DNA from: Amyelois transitella
Lineage: Eukaryota > Arthropoda > Insecta > Lepidoptera > Pyralidae
Direction of reading: 5' to 3'
Assembly: GCF_032362555.1 (NCBI RefSeq)
Contig: NC_083536.1
Span: forward strand, 10,044,001-10,108,000
DNA: 64,000 nt
Shown: piece after piece, positions 42,410 through 53,351 of the stretch
Layout: every line of letters starts with the position of its first letter
Position numbering within the stretch: position 1 is the stretch's first letter
Translations under genes and position numbers: made by a program
The notes under the pieces: generated by a model
Database searches by the model: none
What the model was told of the DNA's origin: nothing
Seen by the model: only the letters and a program-made list of their open reading frames with translations

Positions 42410-45400
42410 AAATACAAAACCGAAAAGGCAGACTGGGACAAGTTCTCAACTTGCCTCAAAGTCCTTACATCCTCCCTTCCCTCTCCCTCAAGCCAAAACT
42501 TTTTACAGGCGTATGAAGAGTTCATATCTGCTGTTATTTCTGTTGCAGATGAAACAATCCCAATTAAAAATGCTTCACACAACAAAATTCCCTCCCCTCC
42601 ATGGTGGGACTCTGAATGCTCCGAATCTATCAGGAAAAGAAACAAAGCTGAGAAAGATTTTAATAGTGACCCCACCTTGACAAATTATCTACTTGTTCGC
42701 AAAACAATGGCACAGACTAAGCGTCTATTATCTCAAAAAAAACACCTTGGCTGGAAGTCCTTTTGTGAATCCATTTCCCCCAAATCCTCTCTTTCAAGTG
42801 TTTGGAAGAAAATTAAATCTTTTAGAAGAGCTACAGCTCATCAAGACTCCTCTTCTAATGACACTTCACCTTGGCTCAATGATTTTATAAATAGACTTTC
42901 CCCTCTAACCGCTCCTGCTTTGGATGAACTTCCATACTCTTCATATAACTGTCCTTCCCCAACCATCCTAGATGAACCCTTCTCCCTCCAAGAATTATTA
43001 TCCGCTTTGGACGGTCTCAAGGATTCCTCCCCTGGTATTGACGGCATTCCCTTTTCTTTCATTAGCAAAGCTCCTCTTCCTTCCAAATTATACCTCCTGT
43101 CCATTTTAAATCATATCTTCCTGTCTGGGTCTGTCCCAGAATCATGGAAGAACTAAATTATTATTCCCATTCTTAAACCTGGGAGGAACCCTCTAGACCC
43201 CCTCAGCTATAGACCCATTGCCCTCTCATCGGTAATACATAAAATTATGGAACATCTCATCAAAAATCGATTGGAATGGTTTATTGAATCAAAGGGCATA
43301 CTTCCAAATTCTCAATTTGGCTTTAGAAGAGGTATGGGAACTCTGGACAGCTTGAGTATCCTGGTCTCCCATATAAGAGTGGCATCCTCTAAAAACGAAC
43401 ATGTGGTAGGCGCTTTTCTTGACATAACTTCAGCATATGATAACGTTCAACTTCCTATTCTCTCAAAATTGCATAAGCTGAGTATTCCAGTGAGGCTGAT
43501 TAATATCATCTGTAATATGCTCATGGATCGTCACATAATTGTCCGTTTGCAGGGTTCTCTTCTTCCCCCTCGCTCTGTTTGGAAGGGTCTTCCACAGGGC
43601 TCTGTACTTAGTCCCATATTGTATAATTTATATACTTCTGACCTAGATCAGTCTGTCAATTGCTTTTGCAATATTCTTCAATATGCTGATGATATAGTTC
43701 TTTTCGCTTCTTCGGACTCCTTTGATGACATTAGCCGTCGTTTAAATTCAGCTCTTTTTTACCTCAACACCTGGTTAGAAGACCATGGATTATCTATCTC
43801 CCCGCTTAAATCAAACTGTGTCGTCTTTACTCGGAAGAGATCTTTGCCCCTATTAACTGTTTCGATTAATAATGAAACTATCCCTCAAAAAGACAACTGT
43901 AAATTTTTAGGAATTACCTTAGACTCCAAACTAACAGGTGTTACTCACTTAAACCATGTTGTCCAAAAAGCTGAAAAGGGAGTTAATGTCATGAGGTCTC
44001 TCTCTGGAGTCCGCTGGGGCTCCCATCCCTATAGTCAAAAATTAATTTATAATGCCCTTGTACGTAGCCATTTTGACTATGGTGCCTTCTTACTAGAACC
44101 ATGCAACAAATTAGCTTTGGCGAAATTAGACAAAATTCAACATAAATGTCTCAGAATTATAACCGGTGCTATGAAATCTTCTCCGACAAATGCCCTTCAG
44201 GTTGAATGTTTGGACCCTCCTCTTGTATTAAGGAGACAATTTTTAGCTGATAGATTTCTTTACAAAACAATCCAATTATTTTCTCATCCCTTATTAGAAA
44301 TACTTAACTCTCTATCAGACTATTGTCATACCTCTTCTTATTGGGTTAACAAAGATCACCCCCCTTTGGTTAAAAGCTTCGATAAAATAGATAACCTTCC
44401 CCACCCAGTTGCCCAATTCTCCAAAAATCCTATCTTTGATATTGACTTCCTCCCTCTCATCTTCCAACCTAATGTTCTTCTAAACATAGGACTTTCCAAG
44501 AATCTTCCTGGTGCTGATAGGATATTCAACCGGATCATTTCTGAGAAATGGTCTGATTGGACCCTCATTTTTACGGATGCTTCCAAATTAACTCAGGACT
44601 CTAATGTTGGTGCAGCAGTTTGGATACCTAAATTCAATCTTTTATTAAGTTTTAAATATTTTTCTAAATCCTCTATATTTACTGGAGAATCCATTGCTCT
44701 CTTTGAAGCTGTTCAATTTGTTTTATCTCACAATTTGGACAAATCACTTATCCTCTCAGACTCTTTGAGCTGCCTCCAAGATATTTTGAAACGACCCTTC
44801 CATGCAAAGGATAACTTTCCAATTACCCTGAAAATAAGAGAAGCCTTATATAATTGTCAATCTTCCAGTATTAATGTAGTTATTGCTTGGATTCCAAGCC
44901 ATTCAGGAATCAAGGGTAATGAAACAGTAGATATGTGGGCTAAACAAGCTTCTACTTCAGGTTCTGACTGCCACAAATTTCATTACTCTCGAGACCTTAG
45001 ACTTCTAGCTAAACCACAGTTAATGACTAATTGGAATAGACAATGGCAACATTCTCGTCAGCAAAAAGGTGTCTGGTATGGAAATATCCAACCTAACTTA
45101 CCCAAAGTCCCTTGGTTCTTCCGGCATCGAAACTTGGAGAAGTGGGTAACGTCAGTTATAATCCGAATGCGACTTGGCCATGTATGTATCCCTGTCTTCC
45201 TCCATAAACTGCGAATTAGAGATACTTCTGTCTGTGAATGTGGCCTGGATGAAGGTAATCTTAATCATATAATTTTCAACTGCCCCAAACTTGTGGTCCA
45301 TCTTCGTAACATAATTCCGACGAACATTCCCCATCTAAATTTAGACATTAATTCATTTCTTTCTCTTGTCCACACTCGGTTCTGTTATATTATTGCAAAG

Positions 45401-45430
45401 TTCATAACTAAAAATAACTTAAAACTATAG
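42410..45430 (+). pseudogene. I-type LINE ORF2: RT, RNase H and C-terminal zinc knuckle
   Basis: One frame with a single TAA at 43154-43156. Linker: PPWWDSECSESIRKRNKAEK. RT: SSPGIDGIPFSFI before the stop; SYRPIALSSVIHKIME, SQFGFRRGMGTLDS, GAFLDITSAYDNVQ, KGLPQGSVLSPILYNLYTSD and LQYADDIVLFAS (catalytic ADD) after it. RNase H (about 44570-44960): LIFTDASKL (Asp), GESIALFEAV (Glu), LILSDSLSCLQ (Asp) and IPSHSGIKGNETVD (Asp). A C-terminal CECG…H…C knuckle precedes the stop. An RT followed by RNase H places it in the I/Loa group rather than Jockey. One nonsense codon and 5' truncation make it inactive. Confidence 0.87.
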
Positions 45431-45560
45431 TTCCCATTACAGTATTTTTTTTTTCTCTCTCTCTCTCCTACTTCCGAAATCTCTTATTAGGTATATGCCT
45501 TGTTTTACATAACTTTTACACCTTACACACTCACTTCACATTATAATCATTAACTTGTCT

Positions 45561-45901
45561 TGTAGTATAGGTATCACTTAAGATATAATAAATTAAATAT
45601 TAAAGACATTGGTTATATTATGATGTCATAGTTTGGAATGCATGCAAGTCCTTATAAGGCATAGTTGATAAAACATTATTGTTTATATTTAAGATCCGTA
45701 CATCGGAATGTTAGGTACTCTTTTGAGGCACCGCTATTTGAATTAATATTTTATTTTTATTATTAAATGTAAACATCCAACCACCCACTTAGGAGGGTGA
45801 CGTGTATTACTAGTATATAAGTTCCCTTATAATCAAATAAAAGTTAGTTACAACACAGCTCGTACTTGTTTTACTTGTGTCCCGATCACCCATCAACACA
45901 T
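45561..45901 (+). repeat. 5' LTR of the Gypsy (341 bp)
   Basis: TATATAA at 45814-45820 fits a TATA box and AATAAA at 45836-45841 a polyadenylation signal, both inside the LTR. Confidence 0.93.
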
Positions 45902-45918
45902 GGCGACCCTGCCAGTGC
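45902..45918 (+). promoter_or_regulatory. Primer-binding site
   Basis: TGGCGACCCTGCCAGTG begins directly after the LTR. Its complement resembles the 3' end of an insect arginine tRNA (…CTGGCAGG-TCGCCA), by recall. Confidence 0.65.
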
Positions 45919-46009
45919 GCGCGCGTCCAGTTACTTAGCTCGAATCTGAGAGGACCTTCCAAATATAGTATACGACTAAATTCCAATCTATCTCGATATG
46001 TAATTTACG

Positions 46010-46273
46010 ATGGGGAATCATCAAACTGCTCCAGTCCCGCCTGCCTCTAGCACACCTCCCGAGATTTATACTCAATTGGGAAAAAACAATTTAATTGAGC
46101 AACATTATTTAAGCCAAGGACTTAATAATATAAATTTATACCTCTGTATTGTGGTAGTTGCTGGATTTCTAATTATCATTTTTGTATTGATTCGTTATAT
46201 CAATACCTGTTTAAACAAAAGAATTGAGAAACGTGCACAGGGAGAAATATTTAAACAACAAGTAAGAAACTAA
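46010..46273 (+). CDS. Small myristoylated single-span membrane protein (87 residues)
   Basis: The first ORF after the primer site begins MGNHQT, which fits the N-myristoylation rule (Gly2, Thr6). Residues 7-18 are Pro/Ser/Thr-rich. Residues 20-42 are hydrophilic. Residues 43-64 (LYLCIVVVAGFLIIIFVLI) form one clear membrane span. A basic stretch follows (NKRIEKRAQG). No Cys/His motif or enzyme domain is visible. It should act at a membrane with its acylated N-terminus. It is not env-like in size or position. The next ORF starts one base after its stop, so both are probably made from one message. I know no name for it; the ORF at 55853-56143 in another Gypsy has the same plan. Confidence 0.7.
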   Translation: MGNHQTAPVPPASSTPPEIYTQLGKNNLIEQHYLSQGLNNINLYLCIVVVAGFLIIIFVLIRYINTCLNKRIEKRAQGEIFKQQVRN

Positions 46274-46274
46274 A

Positions 46275-46595
46275 ATGGAAAGATACATTAAGGCCGTAGA
46301 AGAAGAAATAAAGATATTGTGTGAGTCGTATAATCTCTTTTGTCAAGGCACAAACGTTACCAAGGAAGAAGGGCGCACAGCGATAGTAACATATGTGGAA
46401 GGACAAAAAGGTCACTATCGGTGGAGTCCCGAGAATATGACAGCAAAAATATTTGCGGATATTTCTAGACTATTGGACGTAGAGTTTGAAGATGGGACTA
46501 AAGGTATAGCCCAGATGTCCGTAATCTACGAGGGAAAGTTATTATTTATATGGAAAATCGTGTGGGAAAGAGACAGCACATATGCTGAGTGGTGA
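46275..46595 (+). CDS. Unknown 106-residue protein before gag
   Basis: The ATG at 46275 follows the TAA of the small membrane ORF by one base. The product is soluble, rich in Glu, Lys and aromatic residues (MERYIKAVEEEIKILCESYN, GHYRWSPENMTAKIF, LLFIWKIVWERDS), with a likely alpha/beta fold and no membrane span. I recognise no family. Gag begins 142 bases further on. The intact frame in an element with near-identical LTRs argues it is a real gene. Confidence 0.6.
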   Translation: MERYIKAVEEEIKILCESYNLFCQGTNVTKEEGRTAIVTYVEGQKGHYRWSPENMTAKIFADISRLLDVEFEDGTKGIAQMSVIYEGKLLFIWKIVWERDSTYAEW

Positions 46596-46737
46596 AAAGT
46601 GTTAAAGTGCGTGTGAAAAGTGCACCTATGGACTCTAGGTGATATAAATTGTAAGTATATTAACTAGCCTTTATATTCATTAATTATGTTCTTATATTAT
46701 GTATCATCAATTTACTTTATAAAAGTGAGTAAGATCT

Positions 46738-47952
46738 ATGGCAGATATAGAACAGTTAATTGAAGGATTAAAAGATATTAGAACGTATTTAATTAAATTG
46801 GGACCAGCACGACGTAAAACTCAGAATTTAGAGATAAAAATTAAAGACGTGGAACAAAATTATTTAAAATTTAATGAATTAATTAAAAATTATAGTGATC
46901 TTATAAAATCTGGTACTATTGACGAAAAAGTAGTAAAAAACATTAATAAAATAAGTGCAATATACATAGATTTATATGATAACATTAAAAATTTATTTAC
47001 TGAAAAGAATCAAGAAGACATGGAAACTTTTAATATTAAAACAGCTTTAGGATTAATACCTGTAATGACAGAGGATGAAAAAGCTATTCAACAATTAATT
47101 GATAATATTGAGTACTATAGCTCAATGTTAACTAAACCGGAGTGTATATCAAAATTGATACAATTTATTTTAAAAAGCAGGTTAACACAATCCGCGAAAC
47201 TAAAACTAAATAATGACTATCCTACTATTGTCGCATTGTTGAATGATATGAAGAGTAATTTACTTGCAAAAAAAAGTGCTAACGCAGTACAAACAAAATT
47301 ACATAACGCAAGACAAAATAGTGTATCTATTTCCGAATTTGGACAAGAATTATCAGAACTTTTCGTTAAATTAACAATTGCACAAGCCAATGGTAATTCC
47401 GATGACTATAAAACATTAAGAGCAATTAATGAGAAAATGGCAATTAAAAAATTTGCTGATGGGTTGCGAAATCGTAGGATTAGCACCATAATCGCAGCTA
47501 GAAATTTTGACTCCCTTAAAGATGCCATTCAGGCAGCAGTAGATGAAGAAACAACTGCACCAGGAGCACCTGAAGGTGTAAGTTTATTCTATCGTAATAA
47601 CACACATAGAGGAACCTATCGTCATGCAGTAGGCAATAATCAACAGAGAGGTAATTTCAGGGGAAATTATTATAAGACATTCAATACTACTACAAATCGA
47701 AATAACAGTAATAATATGCGCTATAACCAGAAATTTCAACGAGGTTATAACGCATCAAAAAGTTTCCGGGGAAGAAATACTTCAAGTGGATACAATAGAG
47801 GTATTAATAGAGGTATCAATAGATATCAAAACAATAGGAGCAATCATCAAAATACATATAAAAATACAGGAAATATTAACATGCTTAGTAGTACATCAGG
47901 TAATATAAATAGTGAAGAGAATTTACAACTTGATGAGTTTTTTCGTGAATAA
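46738..47952 (+). CDS. Gypsy Gag without zinc knuckle
   Basis: The frame gives 404 residues. The N-terminal 280 residues are helical, with a predicted coiled coil near 20-60 and a capsid-like core (FNIKTALGLIPVMTEDEKAI, LIQFILKSRLTQSAKLKL, FVKLTIAQANGN, KFADGLRNRRISTI). The C-terminal 110 residues are Asn/Arg/Gly-rich with repeated RG and NRG (GYNRGINRGINRY) instead of CCHC knuckles, as in insect errantivirus-type Gag, where such a tail binds RNA. It ends at TAA 47950-47952, overlapping pol. Confidence 0.87.
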   Translation: MADIEQLIEGLKDIRTYLIKLGPARRKTQNLEIKIKDVEQNYLKFNELIKNYSDLIKSGTIDEKVVKNINKISAIYIDLYDNIKNLFTEKNQEDMETFNIKTALGLIPVMTEDEKAIQQLIDNIEYYSSMLTKPECISKLIQFILKSRLTQSAKLKLNNDYPTIVALLNDMKSNLLAKKSANAVQTKLHNARQNSVSISEFGQELSELFVKLTIAQANGNSDDYKTLRAINEKMAIKKFADGLRNRRISTIIAARNFDSLKDAIQAAVDEETTAPGAPEGVSLFYRNNTHRGTYRHAVGNNQQRGNFRGNYYKTFNTTTNRNNSNNMRYNQKFQRGYNASKSFRGRNTSSGYNRGINRGINRYQNNRSNHQNTYKNTGNINMLSSTSGNINSEENLQLDEFFRE

Positions 47953-50900
47953 TAATCACATATTTACAGTCGGCAATTCAATGACTATAGAGTTATATTG
48001 TAATGGTAACTTAAACACTTGGTTGATTGACTCAGGAGCCACGATATCAGCAATTAAATATGAATATATTAAGAAACATAACATAAAAATGCATTTTAGT
48101 GATTTACAAATCTGTGGAATTGGAGGTAATATAAAAGCAATAGGATATACTTATTTACGATTACAATTAGGGAATGACGTTATTACTCAAAAGGTTTATG
48201 TTTTCAATTCCTTACCATGTATTACAACAGGCATTCTTGGACATGATTTCTTATACAAAAATAAAGCCATACTTAATTATGAAACAGATACAATTTCGAT
48301 TGCATTGAATAATCGCAAATTAATAACGTTAAAATTAAAGAATAAGTCATGTTACACATTAACACCACGTTCAGAATCTATTGTATATGTGAGATGTAAC
48401 ATAAATAAAGATTGTGTAGTTTGTGCTAAAGAATTAAATGAAGGAGTATTTATCGCTAGCACTATTGCCAAACCTATTGATGGAAAAATACCTATCTTAA
48501 TTTTAAATACTACGAATAAAGAAATAAAATTAGACAAAATAAATACCACAGTACACGACCTTGATGATTACAATTATTGCAAATTCGAAAAACCTAATGA
48601 AATTAATGCTGATAGAGTTAAAACGTTGTTTACTCAGTTGAATTTCAATCATTTAAATACGGAAGAAAAAAAGGAATTAAATAAAATATGTGCCAAATAC
48701 GCCGATGTTTTTCAATTACCAAATGATAAATTAACCGTCACAACATTATGTAAACAGTCGATACAATTAAAACCAAATATTGATCCAGTATATACAAAAA
48801 ATTATAGGTTGCCACAAACACAAAAAAAAGAATTAGATAAACAAATAGATAAAATGTTAAAGGATGGAATAATAGAACCAACAAGAAGTGAATGGTCTAG
48901 TCCCGTATTATTAGTACCAAAGAAAGTTGATCCATCGGGCGAAAAGAAATGGCGCCTTGTTATTGATTACAGAAAACTTAATGACAGGATCCAGGATGAT
49001 AAATTCCCTCTGCCTAACATAACCGAAATATTAGATTCCTTATCTGGTTCTATTTATTTCAGTCATTTAGATCTTTTTTCTGGTTATTACCAACAGGAAC
49101 TCGAAAAAGAATCAAGAAAATTTACAGCGTTTTGCTCAGGCCAGTATCAAATGACTCGATTACCTATGGGTCTAAAAATTAGCCCAGGTGCATTTAGCAG
49201 AATGATAACATTAGCTATGTCAGGTTTAACGTACGAAAAATGCTTCGTGTATTTAGATGATATAGTGGTTTTCGGCCGAAATTTAGAAAATCATAATAGT
49301 AATTTAATAAGTGTTCTTGAAAGATTAAGAAAAGTTAACTTGAAATTAAATCCAGTAAAATGCGAGTTCCTAAAGAAGGAACTACTATACTTAGGTCATG
49401 TAGTAACAGCTGAAGGAATTTTACCAGATCCAGGCAAAATAGAAGCGATTCGTAATTACCCAACACCAAACAACGAAAAAGAGGTAAAAAGTTTTGTTGC
49501 TTTGGCAAATTATTACAGGAAATTTATACCCAAGTTCGCAGAAAAGGCTTACCCATTAACCCAGTTAAGTAAAAAAAATATTAAATTTCATTGGGACAAG
49601 AATTGCCAAAATGCTTTTTGTAGTTTAAAGAAAGCAATAAGTTCCCCGCCGGTATTGCAATATCCAAATTTCAGTGAAAACAACGAATTTATTTTACAAA
49701 CAGATGCATCAGGATATGCTATAGGTGCGGTTCTTTCAAATAATGACGATCGCCCAATAGCTTTTGCAAGCCGAAGTTTAAATAAATCTGAACTAAATTA
49801 TGCTACCATAGAAAAAGAACTTCTTGCTATAGTATGGGCAATCAAATATTTCAGACCATATTTATATGGTACACATTTTAAAATAAAAACAGATCATAAA
49901 CCTTTAATTTATCTTTTTAACATGAAAGATCCCTCTAGTCGTTTAACAAAGTTTAGACTTCTTTTAGAAGAATATGATTTCACTGTAGAGTACATAAAAG
50001 GAAAAGAAAACATAGTGGCAGATGCTTTATCACGTACGAAAATCACTGTTAAAGATTTAAAAGAAATGAATGAATGTATAAATGTCATGACGAGAGCAAT
50101 GAGAAATAGAATGGCAAAACAATCGAGCCAAAATATGAATCAGGAGAACAACTGTAGGACTGATCACCCGAAAGTTGTAGATATTAACTCCAAAATAAAT
50201 GGATGTGTCGAATTACGTTTTCTAAACGTTACTGAGCTCAGAAAAATAAAAGCATTAATGCGCAGTAAAAACTATGATATTCAAGAACTAGGAAATTTTG
50301 CATACGTTAAAAATCAAAATACTCTTTATATTAAACCACTTTCCTCAGAACAAAAGGTACGAGATACCCTTGTGAAGGAACTTGGTATAGCATGTGAAAA
50401 ATGGAAAATAAATCAAATAACTGTTATTAAAGATAATAACAATAAAATGATAGTAGAAAAGCTAGCTAATGAAATAAAAAACGATGTTAATTGGACTAGT
50501 CCACAGTTATGTATACTAAAAAATGTATCAAGAGTAGAAAATAAAGACGATAAGAAGGTAATATTAAATGATTTCCATTTACTACCCACTAGCGGTCACG
50601 CAGGGATTAAAAGAATGTATAACAATATAAAAAGACGTTATTTTTGGATAGGACTAGAAGACGATATTAAAAAATTTGTGAAAAAATGTTCTAAATGTCA
50701 AAAAGAAAAGTTTTCTTTGTATACTAAGGAACCTATGACTATCACAACCACAGCCAGCACTGCATTCCAGAAAATTTTCTTAGATGTTGTTGGACCCTTA
50801 GACACAGATACAAAGAACTTTTCTTACATTTTAACCCTTCAATGCGACTTAACGAAATATATTGAAGCCTACCCATTAGTGACGAAAGGTTCAAAAGAAA

Positions 50901-51592
50901 TCGCTGAAACTCTAGTAAGTAATTTTATACTACGTTATGGTGTTCCAGAAATGATAACAACCGACAGGGGTTCCGAATTCACTTCAACTATTTTTCAAGA
51001 AGTATGCAATTTGTTACAAATAAAAAAGAATACATCTACAGCATATCATCATCAAAGTATTGGGGCATTAGAAAACACCCATAAAAGTCTTGGCGCTTAT
51101 CTTCGAATACAAACTGATAATAATCCAGAACATTGGAGTAAGTGGCTACCATTTTGGTGCTTCGCTTACAATACTTCAGTTCATACTGAGACAAAATTTA
51201 CACCATTTGAATTAGTATTTGGTAAAAAGTGTAACCTACCTAGTAATTTAACATCTCAGATTGAACCTCTGTATAATCATGAAAATTATCCAATGGAACT
51301 TCGTTATAGGCTTCAAATATCTCAAAGAGATGCTAGGGAAAATTTAATTAAGTCTAAAATTGTAAGAAAAGAAAAGTATGATAAGTATATTAAGCCAACA
51401 GTATATAAACCAAATGATGACATACTTATAAGAAATGAAAATAGAAATAAGTTTACTAGCATATTTTCAGGTCCATATAAAGTTGTGAGAGAGTTAAGTC
51501 CAAATGTAGAGATAATAAAAAATGGCAAGATAGATGTAGTTCATAAGAATCGTACTAAGAGATATATACCCGATACTAATTGTACTAGTTAA
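47909..51592 (+). CDS. Gypsy Pol: protease, RT, RNase H, integrase
   Basis: Open from 47909 in the +1 frame relative to gag, overlapping it by 44 bases, with no obvious own start (GTG at 47912). Protease: NTWLIDSGATISA. RT: WRLVIDYRKLNDR, FSHLDLFSGYYQQ, RLPMGLKISPGAFSRMI and CFVYLDDIVVFG. RNase H: FILQTDASGYAIGAVL, ATIEKELLAIVWA and FKIKTDHKPLIYL. Integrase: SGHAGIKRMYNNIKRRYFW with CSKC (HHCC), IFLDVVGPLD, TTDRGSEFTS and IGALENTHKSL (D, D, E), and a GPY-type C-terminus (FSGPYKVVREL). It makes and integrates the cDNA. All catalytic residues are present and the frame is intact to 51592. Expression requires a +1 shift or another route. Confidence 0.9.
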   Translation: MVKRIYNLMSFFVNNNHIFTVGNSMTIELYCNGNLNTWLIDSGATISAIKYEYIKKHNIKMHFSDLQICGIGGNIKAIGYTYLRLQLGNDVITQKVYVFNSLPCITTGILGHDFLYKNKAILNYETDTISIALNNRKLITLKLKNKSCYTLTPRSESIVYVRCNINKDCVVCAKELNEGVFIASTIAKPIDGKIPILILNTTNKEIKLDKINTTVHDLDDYNYCKFEKPNEINADRVKTLFTQLNFNHLNTEEKKELNKICAKYADVFQLPNDKLTVTTLCKQSIQLKPNIDPVYTKNYRLPQTQKKELDKQIDKMLKDGIIEPTRSEWSSPVLLVPKKVDPSGEKKWRLVIDYRKLNDRIQDDKFPLPNITEILDSLSGSIYFSHLDLFSGYYQQELEKESRKFTAFCSGQYQMTRLPMGLKISPGAFSRMITLAMSGLTYEKCFVYLDDIVVFGRNLENHNSNLISVLERLRKVNLKLNPVKCEFLKKELLYLGHVVTAEGILPDPGKIEAIRNYPTPNNEKEVKSFVALANYYRKFIPKFAEKAYPLTQLSKKNIKFHWDKNCQNAFCSLKKAISSPPVLQYPNFSENNEFILQTDASGYAIGAVLSNNDDRPIAFASRSLNKSELNYATIEKELLAIVWAIKYFRPYLYGTHFKIKTDHKPLIYLFNMKDPSSRLTKFRLLLEEYDFTVEYIKGKENIVADALSRTKITVKDLKEMNECINVMTRAMRNRMAKQSSQNMNQENNCRTDHPKVVDINSKINGCVELRFLNVTELRKIKALMRSKNYDIQELGNFAYVKNQNTLYIKPLSSEQKVRDTLVKELGIACEKWKINQITVIKDNNNKMIVEKLANEIKNDVNWTSPQLCILKNVSRVENKDDKKVILNDFHLLPTSGHAGIKRMYNNIKRRYFWIGLEDDIKKFVKKCSKCQKEKFSLYTKEPMTITTTASTAFQKIFLDVVGPLDTDTKNFSYILTLQCDLTKYIEAYPLVTKGSKEIAETLVSNFILRYGVPEMITTDRGSEFTSTIFQEVCNLLQIKKNTSTAYHHQSIGALENTHKSLGAYLRIQTDNNPEHWSKWLPFWCFAYNTSVHTETKFTPFELVFGKKCNLPSNLTSQIEPLYNHENYPMELRYRLQISQRDARENLIKSKIVRKEKYDKYIKPTVYKPNDDILIRNENRNKFTSIFSGPYKVVRELSPNVEIIKNGKIDVVHKNRTKRYIPDTNCTS

Positions 51593-51644
51593 AAAAAAAA
51601 AAAATAATGATAATAAAAAAAATATATATATACATACATATATT

Positions 51645-51665
51645 TTTTTTTGTAATCGGTGGAGA
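51645..51665 (+). promoter_or_regulatory. Polypurine tract region
   Basis: GGTGGAGA lies directly before the 3' LTR start TGTAGT at 51666, the expected plus-strand primer site. The sequence before it (51590-51650) is A-rich and then T-rich. Confidence 0.6.
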
Positions 51666-52005
51666 TGTAGTATAGGTATCACTTAAGATATAATAAATTA
51701 AATATTAAAGACATTGGTTATATTATGATGTCATAGTTTGGAATGCATGCAAGTCCTTATAAGGCATAGTTGATAAAACATTATTGTTTATATTTAAGAT
51801 CCGTACATCGGAATGTTAGGTACTCTTTTGAGGCACCGCTATTTGAATTAATATTTTATTTTTATTAATAAATGTAAACATCCAACCACCCACTTAGGAG
51901 GGTGACGTGTATTACTAGTATATAAGTTCCCTTATAATCAAATAAAAGTTAGTTACAACACAGCTCGTACTTGTTTTACTTGTGTCCCGATCACCCATCA
52001 ACACA
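51666..52005 (+). repeat. 3' LTR of the Gypsy (340 bp)
   Basis: It differs from the 5' LTR by TATTAATAAATG against TATTATTAAATG and by one A in an A-run, so insertion is recent. Confidence 0.93.
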
Positions 52006-52174
52006 GTCTTCTCTTTTACTAACAATACCTACTTGTTGTGTTTGTCTTTTTGTGTTTGTACATTTGTTAACCTTCCTTTCAGATTGTATACCGTCCAATT
52101 TCGTAACTTCGTGTCTCTTCAAACCATGACATTGGCAGAATCACCGAAAGTCCGGTGGAAGCCATAATATAGAA

Positions 52175-52192
52175 AAGAAAGAAAGAAAGAAA
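52175..52192 (+). repeat. GAAA tail of the I-type LINE
   Basis: AAAAGAAAGAAAGAAAGAAA ends the LINE directly before the second GAGGTTACTAAT. Confidence 0.85.
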
Positions 52193-52204
52193 GAGGTTAC
52201 TAAT

Positions 52205-52300
52205 AATTTTCATGTTCTTTGAGATTTCATAATATAAGTTTACTTTATTTTAACCAACGCAGTGTTTAATTTCATCCCGGCAATAATCTTTATTTAAACA
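52205..52300 (+). repeat. 3' LTR of the BEL/Pao element, right piece
   Basis: It matches 27264-27359 and ends TTTAAACA, followed by the target duplication AAAGT. Left piece plus right piece total 235 bp, exactly the 5' LTR length. Confidence 0.92.
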
Positions 52301-53351
52301 AAAGTGGTTCTCTGAAATTCAAGACTACTTATCGCAGAACAACCTGCTGCATATATTTAATGAGCCATCTGTAATCTATAATGGTGACGAAAGTGGCTTT
52401 CAATTATGTCCGAAAACGGGTAAGGTGCTAGCTGAAAAAGGAACCAAAAATGTTTATCAAATTGATCAAGGTAATAGCAAGGAGTCAGTAAAAGTTATGT
52501 TCACTTTTTCCGCTGATGGTAGTGCGTGTTCCACCTATGGTAGTCTACAACTACCAGAGAATACCACAAAAAATTGCAGGCGGAGTTCCCAAAGATTGGG
52601 GAATTGGTAGAAGTGAAAATGGATGGAAGACTTCAGAACTATTCTTCGAATACATAGCAAACATATTTCATCCTCATTTGATTGCCAAAGGCGTACAATT
52701 TCCTGTCATATATTTTTTAGATGGACACAAAACCCATCTCACTTATGGTGTAAGTAAGCTTTGTAAAGAGTTAGGCATTGAAGTAATAGCATTGTATCCT
52801 AACGTAGAATTCTCCAACCGGCCGACGTAGCTGTTTTCAGGCCAGTAAAGACCGCTTGGAAAGACGCTGTAAAGTTGTGGTATCTACAAAACAACGGAGA
52901 ACCAATAACAAAAGTGAATTTTGCATGCGTTCTGGAAATTGCACTACAAAAGTCTATAAAACCAGATACTTTAATTAATGGGTTCCGGTGTTGTGGATTA
53001 GTACCACTAGACCCTAACGCAATTGATTACAGTAAGTGCCTTGGTAAGACAAATGATAATTCAAATACAGCTCTGCCTAATCAAAAACAAAACGAAAAAA
53101 GTTCTTCGAATGTAATTACTTTGACAGAGTTAAAAAAAAATATTGGTCCATTAACTTTGGCGAAACTTGATAATCCGGATCATGATTATAATGATGAAAA
53201 TTTGAGAATTTTGTATCGCCTTTACTCAGTTTTTGATGTAAACAATGGAAAAGAAATTGATCACACAGAGTATATAGAGCCACCGCTGACTGTTCCGTCT
53301 AATGAAGAAAAAAATGTTAATAACGGTAATAACAGTAATTGTGATGAACAC

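Larger units (their letters stand above)
45561..52005 (+). mobile_element. Young Ty3/Gypsy retrotransposon with two extra ORFs before gag
   Basis: LTRs of 341 and 340 bp, TGTAGTATAGG to CATCAACACA, differ by one substitution and one A-run indel. The target duplication GTCT lies at 45557-45560 and 52006-52009. Order: LTR, primer site, two small ORFs, gag, pol, polypurine tract, LTR. All frames are open. There is no env-type ORF after pol (74 bases separate pol from the LTR). Confidence 0.93.
42409..52192 (+). mobile_element. I-type LINE with RNase H, 5'-truncated, carrying a Gypsy
   Basis: Bounded by a 12-bp duplication (GAGGTTACTAAT). The LINE itself is 42409-45560 plus 52010-52192 and ends in GAAA repeats. 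The Gypsy 45561-52005 sits in its 3' UTR with TSD GTCT. The reading frame begins in the endonuclease-RT linker, so the element was truncated when it inserted. Confidence 0.88.
27125..52300 (+). mobile_element. BEL/Pao retrotransposon with four nested insertions
   Basis: LTRs of 235 bp begin TGTACAAAATG and end TTTAAACA. The 5-bp duplication AAAGT lies at 27120-27124 and 52301-52305. The 3' LTR is cut into 42270-42408 and 52205-52300 by a LINE. Removing the nested DNA leaves an element of about 6.5 kb with gag, protease, RT, RNase H and integrase in BEL/Pao order. Insertions inside it: LINE fragment 30763-31349, Harbinger about 32825-41145, short poly-A fragment about 41409-41519, and LINE with Gypsy 42409-52192. 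Confidence 0.92.
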
